Assembly: GCA_024403735.1 (NCBI GenBank) | Contig: JAKSRG010000001.1 | Span: 167,155 to 231,154, forward strand | Direction: 5' to 3' | DNA: 64,000 nt | DNA from: Clostridia bacterium | GTDB lineage: Bacteria; Bacillota; Clostridia; Saccharofermentanales; Saccharofermentanaceae | Shown here: positions 28,073 to 37,270 of the stretch, one piece after another | Numbering within the stretch: the stretch's first letter is position 1 | Layout: the number at the start of each line of letters is the position of its first letter | Made by a program: the position numbers and the translations under genes | Notes under the pieces: generated by a model | What the model was told of the DNA's origin: nothing | Databases searched by the model: none | The model's input: only the letters and a program-made list of their open reading frames with translations

Positions 28073-29257
28073 ATGGCTAATTTTCTCGATAATATGATGA
28101 AGGGTAAGTTAGGCGGATTTGCAATTGCAACATCTGCTGGAAGTGCTTCAACAAAGAATGAAGATAGTTCACGTAGTTCTTCTGTTGGATCAAATAGCTA
28201 CGCACGTGAGCGTGCTGAAGCTGCCAAGGCGCAGCAAGAGGCTCGTAAAGCTATGGAAGCTCGTAAGGCTATGGAGGCTAGCAGACGTGAAGCTGATAAG
28301 GTACCATCTAGTGAAGTAAGTGATGATACAAAGGTACCAGTTGCACTTCGTCCACCAATTAAGAGACCATTGTCTGCTTCAATTAATCATGCTCAGGCTG
28401 TTGCTGCTGAGAAGGATAAGGAAGCTGATAAGTCTACTACTGCGATTACTAGTAAGATTCAGGGTAAGACTCCTGCTCAGATTGCACATCAGGCTGCTAA
28501 GAGCGAACTTGATAGAGCTAAGTTAAATGAAGAGAGAGCTATTAAGGATGCTGAGGAAGCTTGTAAGAGAGCTGAAGCTGCTTCAGAAGCTGTTAAGCAG
28601 TCAACAGAAGTTAAACTTGCTGCTATAGATTCTGAGAAAGCTGCTATTGAGGCTGCTGAGATTGCTGAGAGTGATTATGATGTAGCATTGAGAGATGCTG
28701 AAGACTTACAGGCTGCCGCTGCAGAAGCTGCTCGTGTTGCTGCTGAGGCTGCTGAGAAGGCTGATGCTGCTACTAAGCTTGCTACTCAGAAGATGACAGA
28801 ACTTAATAAGCGTAATGCTGCGAAGCGAGCTGAATCAGTTGCTCGTGAGGCTGCTGAAGAGTCAGAAGAGAAAGCTAAGGAAGCTTTTGATCACGCTGAG
28901 GAGATTGCTAAGTCTACAGCTAGTAAGGCTGAAGAAGCTAAGATTGAGACTGAGAAGGCTCAGGAAGCATTTGAGATTGCTAAGAAGAACCTTGATGAGG
29001 AAGAAGCTAGACTTAATGCTGAAAAGGCAGAGGCAGAGGCTAAGGCTGCTGCTGAGCAGGCTCAAAAACGTGCTGAAGAAGCTGCTAAGAGAGCTGAAGA
29101 AGCTATGGCACTTGCTCGTAAGGCTGAGGAAGAAGCTAAGGCTGCAGCTGCACTTGCTGAAGAAGAGGCAAAGAACGCTTTGGCAAAAGCTGAACTTCGC
29201 GCTAAGTATGCAGCAGAAGCAGATAAGGATATCGAAGATTTAGACGAATCTGTTTGA
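28073..29257 (+). CDS. Ala/Glu/Lys-rich coiled-coil protein, unknown function
   Basis: I do not recognise a family. The 394-residue protein has a short N-terminal segment (MANFLDNMMKGKLGG), a Ser-rich stretch, a basic helix with repeated EARKAMEA units, a Pro-containing linker (VPVALRPPIKRP), and then about 270 residues of nearly unbroken Ala/Glu/Lys helix with heptad character, such as the EEAAKRAEEAMALARKAEE region. It has no signal peptide, transmembrane segment or anchor motif, so it is probably an intracellular rod or filament. It has its own promoter, an AAAGGGAGTG ribosome site and its own terminator. Low complexity limits any homology claim. Confidence 0.8.
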   Translation: MANFLDNMMKGKLGGFAIATSAGSASTKNEDSSRSSSVGSNSYARERAEAAKAQQEARKAMEARKAMEASRREADKVPSSEVSDDTKVPVALRPPIKRPLSASINHAQAVAAEKDKEADKSTTAITSKIQGKTPAQIAHQAAKSELDRAKLNEERAIKDAEEACKRAEAASEAVKQSTEVKLAAIDSEKAAIEAAEIAESDYDVALRDAEDLQAAAAEAARVAAEAAEKADAATKLATQKMTELNKRNAAKRAESVAREAAEESEEKAKEAFDHAEEIAKSTASKAEEAKIETEKAQEAFEIAKKNLDEEEARLNAEKAEAEAKAAAEQAQKRAEEAAKRAEEAMALARKAEEEAKAAAALAEEEAKNALAKAELRAKYAAEADKDIEDLDESV

Positions 29258-29286
29258 TATTCTTGATTGATTTTTTAGACCAAAAG

Positions 29287-29312
29287 AAAAGCGGCCAATC
29301 GGCCGCTTTTTT
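29287..29312. terminator. Bidirectional terminator between the coiled-coil gene and the oxidoreductase gene
   Basis: A 10-bp stem (29287-29296 with 29301-29310) with an AATC loop; A-rich to the left and T to the right, so it can serve both convergent genes. Confidence 0.92.
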
Positions 29313-29326
29313 GATGTCTTGAAATA

Positions 29327-30430
29327 TTATTTCTGATCGAAGAACCCTTCCATTTCAAGTGATTTAAAATCTTCACTAAGTGGGAGTGAAACTTTTGATC
29401 CAGTTTTAGCTGATTTATATATACCCATGAGCGTATCAACTGAACTATATCCAGAATATGCATCAGCTATAGGGCTAACATTATTATCAATAGCATTTAC
29501 CAAATCAGCATAAATACCAGTATGTGGGTTAAGTGCATATGAGAATGACTTAAAGCCACCTTTCTTAATCTGCTTGATAATGTACTTCATATTCTGACTT
29601 CTGCCCTTGGCATTGTAGATGTGAAGAGATGGCATGCCTTTCTTGAGACCTATTGAAACAGAACCCTTTTCACAGAAAATAGAGAACATAGCTTCTTTGT
29701 TATTATCAAGAGTCGCTGTTGTTCCTTCTAACATTGCTAGGGCGCCAGAATCTAACTTCATAACAGCCATTCCAACGTCTTCAGCTTCAATATTTCTTAA
29801 TCTTCTAGCAATCATTGCATTAACTTCAGTTGCTTTAGCGCTCATCAACCATAGGAGAAGATCAATAGCATGAATTGACTGGTTCATAAGAGCACCACCA
29901 TCACTTTTCCATGTGCCTCTCCAAGCAGCTGAATCATAGTAGTCTTGACCGTGTCCCCAACGTACGTTGATTATTCCGTGAGTAATCTTACCAAAATCAC
30001 CATTTGCGAGATCTTCCTTAACAATCTTTACGAGTGGGAAGTATCTATATATATGACCCATTACAACTTTCTTACCAGTTTTAACTGATAAATCGTAAAG
30101 TTCTTTACTCTCGCTTGAAGACATAGTCATTGGCTTTTCGAGTAAGATATTGATGCCTTTGTTAAGACAGAATGTAGCGATTTTGTGGTGAAGACCTGAA
30201 GGAACTGTAATCGCACAAATATCAGGAGAAACAGTATTAATCATTTCCTCGTAGTCAGAGAAAATCTTTGTTCCTACAAAACCTTTTTCAGCGAGTATTT
30301 TCTGAGCTGCTTCCGTATTAATATCAGATACAGCAACTAGTTCTAATCTATCTTTAAGCTTTGATACTGCTTTGAGGTGCTTAACAGCAACTCTACCGCA
30401 ACCAATGATAGCAACTTTATATTTTCCCAT
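29327..30430 (-). CDS. Gfo/Idh/MocA family NAD(P)-dependent oxidoreductase
   Basis: A sugar-type dehydrogenase of 367 residues. The N-terminal Rossmann motif is VAIIGCGRVAVKHLKA. The LLEKPMTM motif holds the conserved EKP lysine, and GHIYRYFP with the RWGHGQDYYD and QSIHAIDLLLWLM segments form the C-terminal alpha/beta domain with a His in the active site. The substrate cannot be told; relatives act on sugars, inositols and UDP-sugars. I chose the ATG at 30430 because GGAGG lies eight bases upstream; longer reading starts have no ribosome site. It is a single-gene unit. Confidence 0.9.
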   Translation of the reverse strand: MGKYKVAIIGCGRVAVKHLKAVSKLKDRLELVAVSDINTEAAQKILAEKGFVGTKIFSDYEEMINTVSPDICAITVPSGLHHKIATFCLNKGINILLEKPMTMSSSESKELYDLSVKTGKKVVMGHIYRYFPLVKIVKEDLANGDFGKITHGIINVRWGHGQDYYDSAAWRGTWKSDGGALMNQSIHAIDLLLWLMSAKATEVNAMIARRLRNIEAEDVGMAVMKLDSGALAMLEGTTATLDNNKEAMFSIFCEKGSVSIGLKKGMPSLHIYNAKGRSQNMKYIIKQIKKGGFKSFSYALNPHTGIYADLVNAIDNNVSPIADAYSGYSSVDTLMGIYKSAKTGSKVSLPLSEDFKSLEMEGFFDQK

Positions 30431-30538
30431 TGTGTATTCCTCCGAGCTATTTTGACCTATATAGTTTATCACAGGTTAATTATTTTACTATTGTTTGTTA
30501 GAATATTATTATATGTCGATTAATGGGAGGATATCCTT

Positions 30539-31867
30539 ATGAATATGCGAGATGTTATTTCTAAGAAGAGATACAGTCAGGAACTGACTGATGAAGAGAT
30601 TAAGTTCTTTATTGATGGTGTTGTTAATGGTGAAATACCTGATTATCAGACATCAGCTTTACTTATGGCAATTGTACTTAATGGTATGTCAGATAGAGAA
30701 ATGACTACTCTTACATTGGAGATGGCGAATTCTGGTGAGATAAATGATTTATCCTTTCTCGGTTGTAAAGCGATAGATAAGCATAGTACTGGTGGTGTAG
30801 GTGATAAATGTACACCTTTGTTAATGCCTCTAGTTGCATCTTTTGGAATTAATATGGTTAAGCTATCTGGTAGAGGTTTAGGCTTTACAGGAGGCACAGT
30901 AGATAAGTTTGAATCTATCGAAGGATTTAATTGCACAATTGATGCAAAAGATTTTAAAAAGCATATAGAGTCTAACGGTATGCTTATCACTGGTCAGACT
31001 CCTAATTTGGCACCAGCAGATAAGATTCTTTATGCTCTTCGTGATGTAACTAGTACAATCGATTCGATACCACTGATTGCATCCAGTATTATGAGCAAAA
31101 AGATTGCTAGTGGTGCTAAAGCAATTGTTTTGGATGTTACATGTGGAGAAGGAGCATTTATGAAGACTCCTGAAGCCGCAAGAGAATTATCTAAAGCAAT
31201 GATTTCGATTGGTAAACTTGCTGGACTTGATGTAACTTGCGTTATCACAGCTATGAATCAACCTCTTGGTAAGAATATCGGTAATACACTCGAGATGATG
31301 GAAGTTTTCGAGGTGCTCTCAGGTAATGGAGCTGAAGATTTGGTTGAAGTTGTAACAACACTAGCAGCTTATATGGTTAAGTCATCTGAGGCTGAAGAAA
31401 GTAAACTATCAGTTGAAGAGATTAAGAAGATTTGTTGTGAGAGATTGAAAAATGGTACTGCTCTTGAGTACTATAACAAATTAATTATTGGACAGGGTGG
31501 ATACGTTCATTCAACCGGATCTCCTGTATATAAGGATTATCCTGAACAGGTATTAACATTGACTGCTCCATGTGATGGATATGTTACTGCTATTAATGCA
31601 CAGATGATTGGAAATGCATCTGTTGAATTAGGCGCAGGTCGATTAGTTAAGACAGATGAACTTGATTTTGGTGCTGGTATTAGTGTTCATAAGAAGATTG
31701 GAGACAAGGTTAGTAGAGGAGATACAATCTGTGTAATCTACAAGGGAAAGATGGCTGAGATTAATGAGGATCGACTAGAAAAGGCTGCTGATCTCGCATA
31801 TGATGCATTTGAATTTAGCACTGAGAAACCTGCCCATGAGCAGATTATTATAGATGTTTGTTGCTAA
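30539..31867 (+). CDS. pdp: Pyrimidine-nucleoside phosphorylase
   Basis: It cleaves uridine, thymidine or deoxyuridine with phosphate to base and (deoxy)ribose-1-phosphate. The N-terminal helical domain (MRDVISKKRYSQELTDEEI) is followed by the phosphate-binding motif KHSTGGVGDK and the family signature SGRGLGFTGGTVDKFESI. The C-terminal domain (APCDGYVTAINAQMIGNASVELGAGR) is complete. The 442 residues fit the family, which includes both Pdp and thymidine phosphorylase DeoA; the choice between them is not certain. The start follows GGGAGG. ruvC begins 54 bases downstream. Confidence 0.93.
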   Translation: MNMRDVISKKRYSQELTDEEIKFFIDGVVNGEIPDYQTSALLMAIVLNGMSDREMTTLTLEMANSGEINDLSFLGCKAIDKHSTGGVGDKCTPLLMPLVASFGINMVKLSGRGLGFTGGTVDKFESIEGFNCTIDAKDFKKHIESNGMLITGQTPNLAPADKILYALRDVTSTIDSIPLIASSIMSKKIASGAKAIVLDVTCGEGAFMKTPEAARELSKAMISIGKLAGLDVTCVITAMNQPLGKNIGNTLEMMEVFEVLSGNGAEDLVEVVTTLAAYMVKSSEAEESKLSVEEIKKICCERLKNGTALEYYNKLIIGQGGYVHSTGSPVYKDYPEQVLTLTAPCDGYVTAINAQMIGNASVELGAGRLVKTDELDFGAGISVHKKIGDKVSRGDTICVIYKGKMAEINEDRLEKAADLAYDAFEFSTEKPAHEQIIIDVCC

Positions 31868-31921
31868 ATAGAGATTATGTGTGTATAATCAAAATAGAAC
31901 AAATGTTTAGGTGTGTGTTTG

Positions 31922-32464
31922 ATGTCTAACGAGATTATTATTGGAATTGACCCAGGTTACGCTATTACTGGATATGGAATTATTGAGAAGTCAGGAAATA
32001 AGTTAACGATGCTCGATTGTGGCGTTATATCGACTAAGCCAACTTCACAGTTTCCTGATAGATTATTAGCTATTAATACTAGAATCGCTACGTTAATAGA
32101 GTTTTATAAGCCTAAGTATATGGCTGTTGAGGAATTGTTCCTTGGTCAGAATAAGACTACAGCGATTGGTACTGCTCAGGCTAGAGGTGTTGTATTAGTT
32201 GAAGCAGCTAGAGCAAATATTCCTGTTTATGAGTTTACACCTGGACAGATTAAGCTTGCTGTTACTGGTTATGGTAAGGCTGATAAAAATCAAGTTTCAC
32301 AGATGGTAGTAAGACTTCTTGGTCTCAAAGAGATGCCTAAACCTGATGATGCATGCGATGGACTTGCTGTTGCTATTTGTCTTGCTAATACTGGTGTTCC
32401 ATTCTCTGAACGTGCTGTATCTGGTTATCAGTATGGACGATATGGTAAGAGAGAATGGTTATAA
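31922..32464 (+). CDS. ruvC: Holliday junction endonuclease RuvC
   Basis: RuvC resolves Holliday junctions made by recombination. Acidic catalytic residues are seen in GIDPGYAITGYG (N-terminal Asp), VEELFLGQN (Glu) and the C-terminal PDDACDGLAVA pair of Asp. The 180-residue length is normal. The ATG at 31922 with an upstream TAGGTG is preferred over the GTG at 31913. It is the first gene of ruvC-ruvA-ruvB, followed by queH. Confidence 0.96.
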   Translation: MSNEIIIGIDPGYAITGYGIIEKSGNKLTMLDCGVISTKPTSQFPDRLLAINTRIATLIEFYKPKYMAVEELFLGQNKTTAIGTAQARGVVLVEAARANIPVYEFTPGQIKLAVTGYGKADKNQVSQMVVRLLGLKEMPKPDDACDGLAVAICLANTGVPFSERAVSGYQYGRYGKREWL

Positions 32465-32485
32465 TTATTATCAATTGAGGTGTTT

Positions 32486-33097
32486 ATGTATTCATATATT
32501 AAAGGCAGATTGGTTAGAAGAACTGACGAATATATTGTTGTTGAGAATAATGGAATTGGATATCAGATTAACTGCCCAATGGGTATTTCATTTGAGTTAG
32601 GTGATCTTGATAGTGATATTCTTGTTTACTTACATCAGAATGTTAAAGAAGATGATATATCTTTGTTTGGTTTTTCTTCACAGGAACAGAAAGATTTGTT
32701 TTTACAGCTTATTACAGTTAGTTCGGTTGGTCCTAAGGGTGCAATGTCTATCTGTTCACAGATTAAGCCTGATGCCCTTGCTATGGCTGTTATGAATGGT
32801 GACATTAATATGCTTACTCAAGTTAAGGGATTAGGTAAGAAGACAGCTGAACGTATTATTTTGGAACTTAGAGATAAGCTTAAGAAGGTCTCAGCCACAG
32901 CTCCTAAGAAGACAGCTGTTACTGTTCAGGCTCCTGGAAGTGGTATTGATCAGTCTGTAATTGAAGATGCTATTAGTGCATTGATCGTTCTTGGTTATAA
33001 GGATGCTGATGCTAGAAATGCTGTTAATTCTGTATACGAGAATGAGATTGGATTACAGGATTTGATTAAGAAAGCATTACGTACGCTTGTTAGATAA
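32486..33097 (+). CDS. ruvA: Holliday junction branch-migration subunit RuvA
   Basis: RuvA binds the Holliday junction and loads RuvB. The N-terminal OB domain begins MYSYIKGRLV. Two helix-hairpin-helix motifs follow (SVGPKGAMSICSQI and VKGLGKKTAERIILELRDK). The C-terminal domain III (IEDAISALIVLGYKDADARNAV) that contacts RuvB is complete. At 203 residues it is full length. The ATG at 32486 follows GAGGTG; the GTG at 32480 lies inside that site. ruvC ends 21 bases upstream. Confidence 0.97.
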   Translation: MYSYIKGRLVRRTDEYIVVENNGIGYQINCPMGISFELGDLDSDILVYLHQNVKEDDISLFGFSSQEQKDLFLQLITVSSVGPKGAMSICSQIKPDALAMAVMNGDINMLTQVKGLGKKTAERIILELRDKLKKVSATAPKKTAVTVQAPGSGIDQSVIEDAISALIVLGYKDADARNAVNSVYENEIGLQDLIKKALRTLVR

Positions 33098-33127
33098 TCT
33101 ATTTGGAGTATTGTTTGGGTTTTATAT

Positions 33128-34180
33128 ATGTTTGGAGATAGTTTCGGTAACGAAGAAGAAAGAGTTATAGGTCGCACAAAGCAATTTGGTGATGTAGACG
33201 AGAAGTCATTAAGACCTTTATCTTTTGATGATTATAGTGGTCAGGAGAAAGTTAAGTCTAATTTAAAGATCTTTATTGAAGGCGCTAAGAAAAGAGGCGA
33301 GTCATTGGATCATGTTCTCTTATATGGTCCTCCTGGTCTTGGTAAAACAACTTTAGCTGGAATTATTGCTGCTGAAATGGGAGTAGCACTTCATATAACT
33401 ACTGGCCCTTCTATTGAAAAGGCTGGTGATCTCGTTGGACTTCTTACAAGTATTAATGAGAACGAAGTTTTATTTATTGATGAGATTCATAGATTGAACA
33501 AGAGTGTTGAAGAAGTTCTTTATCCAGCAATGGAAGATTATTCACTCGATATTATGATTGGTAAAGGTCCTGGTGCTAGATCTGTAAGAATGGACCTACC
33601 AAGGTTCACTCTTGTTGGTGCTACTACTAGAGCTGGAATGCTATCTGCGCCTCTTAGAGATAGATTTGGTATGATCCATAGACTTGAGTTATATGAAACT
33701 CCTGAACTTATGAAGATTCTTAAGAGAGATGCTGATCTTTTAGGTATAGAGATATCTGAAGATGGACTTCGTAATATTGCTTCACGTTCAAGAGGTACAC
33801 CTCGTATCGCTATTAGACTTTTGAAGAGAATGCGTGATTTTGCACTCCATCTTGATAAGAATATCATTGATAAAGAAGTTTCTGATTTTGGTCTTAAAGC
33901 TCTCGATATTGATAGTATTGGTCTTGATTCTATTGATAGACGTATTCTTATGACAATCTTTGATGTTTTTGGTGGAGGTCCTGTTGGACTAGATACACTT
34001 GCCGCATGTACGGGTGAAGATCCAATTACTATTGAAGATGTATATGAGCCATTTCTTCTTGCTAATGGTTTTATAGCTAAGACACCTCGTGGAAGAATTT
34101 TGACTAAGCGTGCATTTGAGCACCTTGGTGTACCTGTTCCTCCTGGTTTCCTTGAGAAAACTACAATTGCAGGTGAATGA
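33128..34180 (+). CDS. ruvB: Holliday junction helicase RuvB
   Basis: RuvB is the AAA+ motor of branch migration. The Walker A motif is [13 protein letters not shown], Walker B is [10 protein letters not shown], sensor 1 is [11 protein letters not shown], and the arginine-finger region is [14 protein letters not shown]. The C-terminal winged helix ([14 protein letters not shown]) is complete. The 350 residues are normal. The ribosome site is weak: the only GGAG lies more than 20 bases upstream, so the start could be slightly different. queH overlaps by 4 bases. Confidence 0.97.
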   Translation: MFGDSFGNEEERVIGRTKQFGDVDEKSLRPLSFDDYSGQEKVKSNLKIFIEGAKKRGESLDHVLLYGPPGLGKTTLAGIIAAEMGVALHITTGPSIEKAGDLVGLLTSINENEVLFIDEIHRLNKSVEEVLYPAMEDYSLDIMIGKGPGARSVRMDLPRFTLVGATTRAGMLSAPLRDRFGMIHRLELYETPELMKILKRDADLLGIEISEDGLRNIASRSRGTPRIAIRLLKRMRDFALHLDKNIIDKEVSDFGLKALDIDSIGLDSIDRRILMTIFDVFGGGPVGLDTLAACTGEDPITIEDVYEPFLLANGFIAKTPRGRILTKRAFEHLGVPVPPGFLEKTTIAGE

Positions 34181-34743
34181 TGATGAGTATGTTGCTTCAT
34201 TGTTGCTGTGGTCCTTGCAGCATGTATCCAATTAAGTCGCTCTTGGAAGAGAATATTCAGCTTAGTATGTATTGGTATAATCCTAATATTCATCCAGAGT
34301 TTGAATGGAATAGAAGATTAGAGAATTTGCAGAAAGTATCTGAGCATTATGGTCTTGAACTGATTACTCAAGAGGGTTTTATGCAAGACTATTGGGAATC
34401 CAAGAAGTATTTAGATGAATATGTATCTAGATGTAAGATGTGCTATGATGTCCGTCTTGATATGGTTGCTAAATATGCTTCCGAGAATGGTTTTGATTCA
34501 TTTACTACAACTCTTTTAGTTAGTCCATATCAGCAACATGACGTTATTACATCAGTTGCTAATGAGAAGGCCGATAAATATGGTGTGAGATTTGATTATT
34601 ATGATTTCAGACCAGGTTTTAGAGAAGGTCAGAATATGGCTAGAGAGATTGGTCTTTATAGACAGAAGTATTGTGGTTGCATATTCTCATTAGATGAATC
34701 TGATTTTAGAGAGAAGATACTTAAGAGTTTTGAAACTATGTAA
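34177..34743 (+). CDS. queH: Epoxyqueuosine reductase QueH
   Basis: QueH (DUF208) reduces epoxyqueuosine to queuosine in tRNA and is a non-orthologous alternative to QueG. Its iron-sulfur and metal cysteines are visible: [11 protein letters not shown] near the N terminus, [11 protein letters not shown] in the middle and KYCGCIFS near the C terminus, with SPYQQHD and DFRPGFREG motifs between. The 188 residues are typical. Several in-frame ATG codons are clustered at the start (34177, 34180, 34183, 34189); the first overlaps the ruvB stop. It completes a pathway with queA and tgt at 17.5-19.7 kb. Confidence 0.92.
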   Translation: MMMSMLLHCCCGPCSMYPIKSLLEENIQLSMYWYNPNIHPEFEWNRRLENLQKVSEHYGLELITQEGFMQDYWESKKYLDEYVSRCKMCYDVRLDMVAKYASENGFDSFTTTLLVSPYQQHDVITSVANEKADKYGVRFDYYDFRPGFREGQNMAREIGLYRQKYCGCIFSLDESDFREKILKSFETM

Positions 34744-34757
34744 TTTTTTTAAGTAAA

Positions 34758-34795
34758 ATAAAAGCTTTCATGTTGTTACATGAAAGCTTTATTAT
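34758..34795. terminator. Bidirectional terminator between queH and rqcH
   Basis: A perfect 13-bp stem (34761-34773 with 34778-34790), TGTT loop, A/T-rich flanks on both sides. It serves two convergent genes. Confidence 0.9.
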
Positions 34796-36708
34796 TAGTT
34801 CTTTTTCTCTGGCTCTTTTGCTGTTACATTGATTGAATAATAACCTTCATAAATTACCATTCCAGGCTTGGCTTTAGGAATTTTCTTAACATGAGAAACA
34901 GGGCAGTAGTCTACCTCAGCTTTGATAAGTCCGGATTTACTACCTTCGCCATTCATATGTTCATCAATGATTGTGCTTCTTGAGAAGAAGGCGGCTGTTT
35001 GTGCAGCTTCTTCGATTGATGAGTCTGAAGGCATATCTTCGTAAGGCTTCTTTACAAGGATTACGTGAGTTCCTGGAAGACCTTTAATATGGAACCACCA
35101 ATCATCCTTATTAGCAATTTTGAAAGTTAATTGATCGTTCTGAATATTGTTTCTTCCGCAAAGAATATCGTGGCCATCTGTTGATACATACTTTCTATAT
35201 GTAGAAGTCTCTTTTGGCTGATTATTCTTCTTTTGCTTCTGGCTAGCTTTCTGAGCAGCGGCACGTAAAGCTCTAGATGACGCTTTACCAGATTTAGATA
35301 CACCAACGGTCTTATTAGGGTCAATTGGATTATTGATGTGCTTCTGCTTTTTCTCTTTCTTTATGAATGATGCTTCCTGGTTTAACTCCATTCTAATAGC
35401 ATCTAAATCTTCATCAGATGTAGCAGAATAAATAGCTGTCTTCAGAGATCTAAGATAATCAAGAGCGTTGATATCATCTTCTATATACTCAGATGATAAT
35501 TCATATTTTCTTTTTGCTTTATGGAACTTCTTAAAATATTCCTGTGCGTTATCAGTTGCATTGAGTGAAGGGTCAAGAGGTATAGTAATATCTCTACCGA
35601 GTTCATCGTAGATATCCTGACATGTGATTGAAGTATCTTTTGTTTTAATCATATAGGCGAAGCATAGGAGAATATCTCCTTTCTTTTTATATGATTCAGC
35701 TTTCTGACCTTCTTCATAGTCTGCATTATGGATTTCATACTTCTTGGTAGCATGAACAAGAGCACTATTAACAATTGCTAGTAGTGCCTGACGCTTGTTT
35801 TCGAAGTCTATATTTGATTCTTTTAGGCTATAGTATTCGTCTATTGCTTCAGATATTGAAGAGCAATCGAAAACATTCTCAAAGCCTTCAAGATTTGTAT
35901 AACAAAAATCCTTTGGTTCGTTGTCTTCTGTTAGGCAATAAACAGGATTAGTTTCACCACTTAAAACTTTAGATAATTCTGAGCTAAGAGTGTCTATAAG
36001 TCTACTAGTCTCATCAGTAGTGAGAGCCTTAATAGGCTTATCATTTTCTACATTAGCCTTGACACAAATCTGATTAACAACAAGCGGTGAGAAGCCTTTA
36101 ATTGAATTAAGAAGTCCTTTAGCTAATGGACGATTCATCTCATCTTCTAATATTGGTAGAGAGTTGCTATTGAGTTTCTCGATAGCTTCTTCAGGAATTA
36201 ATTTATTCTGTGAAGGTGGATACTCATAAAGTCTTGCTGGCATTACTTCACGCACTCTGCTTACTGAGAAATCAACGTGAATTGATGAGTCGATAATTCT
36301 GTTGTTGTGATTAACAAGGATACAGTTACTGTAACGGCCCATAAGTTCGATAACGAGCTTCATTTCTTTTACATCATGAAGTTCGTCTGTTGTAAGGAAA
36401 GATATTTCAATAATTCTTTCGTAGTTAGGACACTTAATTGAAGAAATCCTTGCGCCACTGCAGTGCTTTCTTAAAAGCATGCAAAAAGAAGGAGGCATGC
36501 TCGGATTCTCTCTAGTAGTATTAGTAATATGAATACGTGGAGCTGAAGGATTAAAAGATATCAATAGCTTCTTGTTTCCAGTGTTAGATCTAATGTGAAT
36601 AAAAATAGTATGTTTGTCTGGCTGGAAAATCTTATCTATACGTGCTCCAGATAGCTCGTTATCGAGTTCTCTAGCTAATAGTGAACATGTTAATCCATCG
36701 AGTGCCAT
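34795..36708 (-). CDS. rqcH: Ribosome quality control protein RqcH (NFACT family)
   Basis: RqcH binds stalled 50S subunits with peptidyl-tRNA and directs addition of C-terminal alanine tails for degradation. The NFACT-N domain opens with MALDGLTCSLLARELD and IDKIFQPDKHT. Two helix-hairpin-helix and long coiled-coil segments (about residues 290-440) follow, and the C-terminal NFACT-R domain has RKYVSTDGHDILCGRNN and DWWFHIKGLPGTHVIL. At 637 residues it is slightly longer than usual because of a basic linker near residue 470. The downstream edge touches the terminator. The gene upstream abuts it directly. Confidence 0.94.
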   Translation of the reverse strand: MALDGLTCSLLARELDNELSGARIDKIFQPDKHTIFIHIRSNTGNKKLLISFNPSAPRIHITNTTRENPSMPPSFCMLLRKHCSGARISSIKCPNYERIIEISFLTTDELHDVKEMKLVIELMGRYSNCILVNHNNRIIDSSIHVDFSVSRVREVMPARLYEYPPSQNKLIPEEAIEKLNSNSLPILEDEMNRPLAKGLLNSIKGFSPLVVNQICVKANVENDKPIKALTTDETSRLIDTLSSELSKVLSGETNPVYCLTEDNEPKDFCYTNLEGFENVFDCSSISEAIDEYYSLKESNIDFENKRQALLAIVNSALVHATKKYEIHNADYEEGQKAESYKKKGDILLCFAYMIKTKDTSITCQDIYDELGRDITIPLDPSLNATDNAQEYFKKFHKAKRKYELSSEYIEDDINALDYLRSLKTAIYSATSDEDLDAIRMELNQEASFIKKEKKQKHINNPIDPNKTVGVSKSGKASSRALRAAAQKASQKQKKNNQPKETSTYRKYVSTDGHDILCGRNNIQNDQLTFKIANKDDWWFHIKGLPGTHVILVKKPYEDMPSDSSIEEAAQTAAFFSRSTIIDEHMNGEGSKSGLIKAEVDYCPVSHVKKIPKAKPGMVIYEGYYSINVTAKEPEKKN

Positions 36709-37152
36709 TTATTTACCCTCAGTATGTGTTTTTTTAGAATCTGAATTAAATGTAGTAATAGCCAAGATGATGAAATAAATAATTCCCGCAATAATAAGCT
36801 CAAATCCAAGAACGTTGAAGAACTTAGAATAGTCATTTAGTGTAAATAGAAAATCTAATCCGATTATTATCAATACAAGAACAAAGATCACAACAGGGAA
36901 GAATAATCTTGAATTATAGAATTTTTCCATTCCTGTAGATAAAGCAGATGGTTCATTGTTATTTGCATAGTCATATGAACCTTGGCGACTTACTGTCTCT
37001 GAAGGTTTATTAACTGCCTTAGTTGTTGTATTAGTATTAGACTTACTTGATGAAGTCTTTTTAGCTGAAGAAGTATTCTTCTTTGTTGTTGATTTTCCTT
37101 TAGTTGAACTACTTTTCTTTGTTGTAGTTGATTTCTTCCTTGTATTAGCCAT
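36709..37152 (-). CDS. Basic-tailed two-helix membrane protein, unknown
   Basis: I do not recognise this 147-residue protein. The first 50 residues are almost only Lys, Ser and Thr with some Asn, a disordered polycationic tail. Two transmembrane helices follow (about residues 84-104 and 114-134), with a short, charged C terminus. By the positive-inside rule the basic tail is cytoplasmic. It ends on the base before the rqcH start codon, so it is cotranscribed with rqcH and may be coupled. A link to ribosomes or nucleic acid at the membrane is speculation. Confidence 0.75.
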   Translation of the reverse strand: MANTRKKSTTTKKSSSTKGKSTTKKNTSSAKKTSSSKSNTNTTTKAVNKPSETVSRQGSYDYANNNEPSALSTGMEKFYNSRLFFPVVIFVLVLIIIGLDFLFTLNDYSKFFNVLGFELIIAGIIYFIILAITTFNSDSKKTHTEGK

Positions 37153-37213
37153 ACATACCTCGATTCCTATATTATTTTATCAGATTATTATTAATATTCA
37201 TAAAAATAAGCAT

Positions 37214-37250
37214 AAAAAAGTCCACCTTATCACTAAGTGACAGGGTGGAC
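37214..37250 (-). terminator. Terminator of the PRPP synthetase pair
   Basis: Read on the minus strand, a stem of about 15 bp with small bulges (GTCCACC at one end, GGTGGAC at the other, GTCAC with GTGAT inside) is followed by TTTTTT. Confidence 0.85.
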
Positions 37251-37270
37251 TAGTATGTAAAAAAGAATTA

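Noticed and set aside
28815..29243. Leu/Arg-rich frame inside the coiled-coil gene
   Set aside because: It is an out-of-frame reading of the repetitive GCT/GAA codons.
33538..34293. 251-residue minus-strand frame antisense to ruvB
   Set aside because: It is a shadow of ruvB and queH with Ser/Ile-rich composition and no ribosome site.
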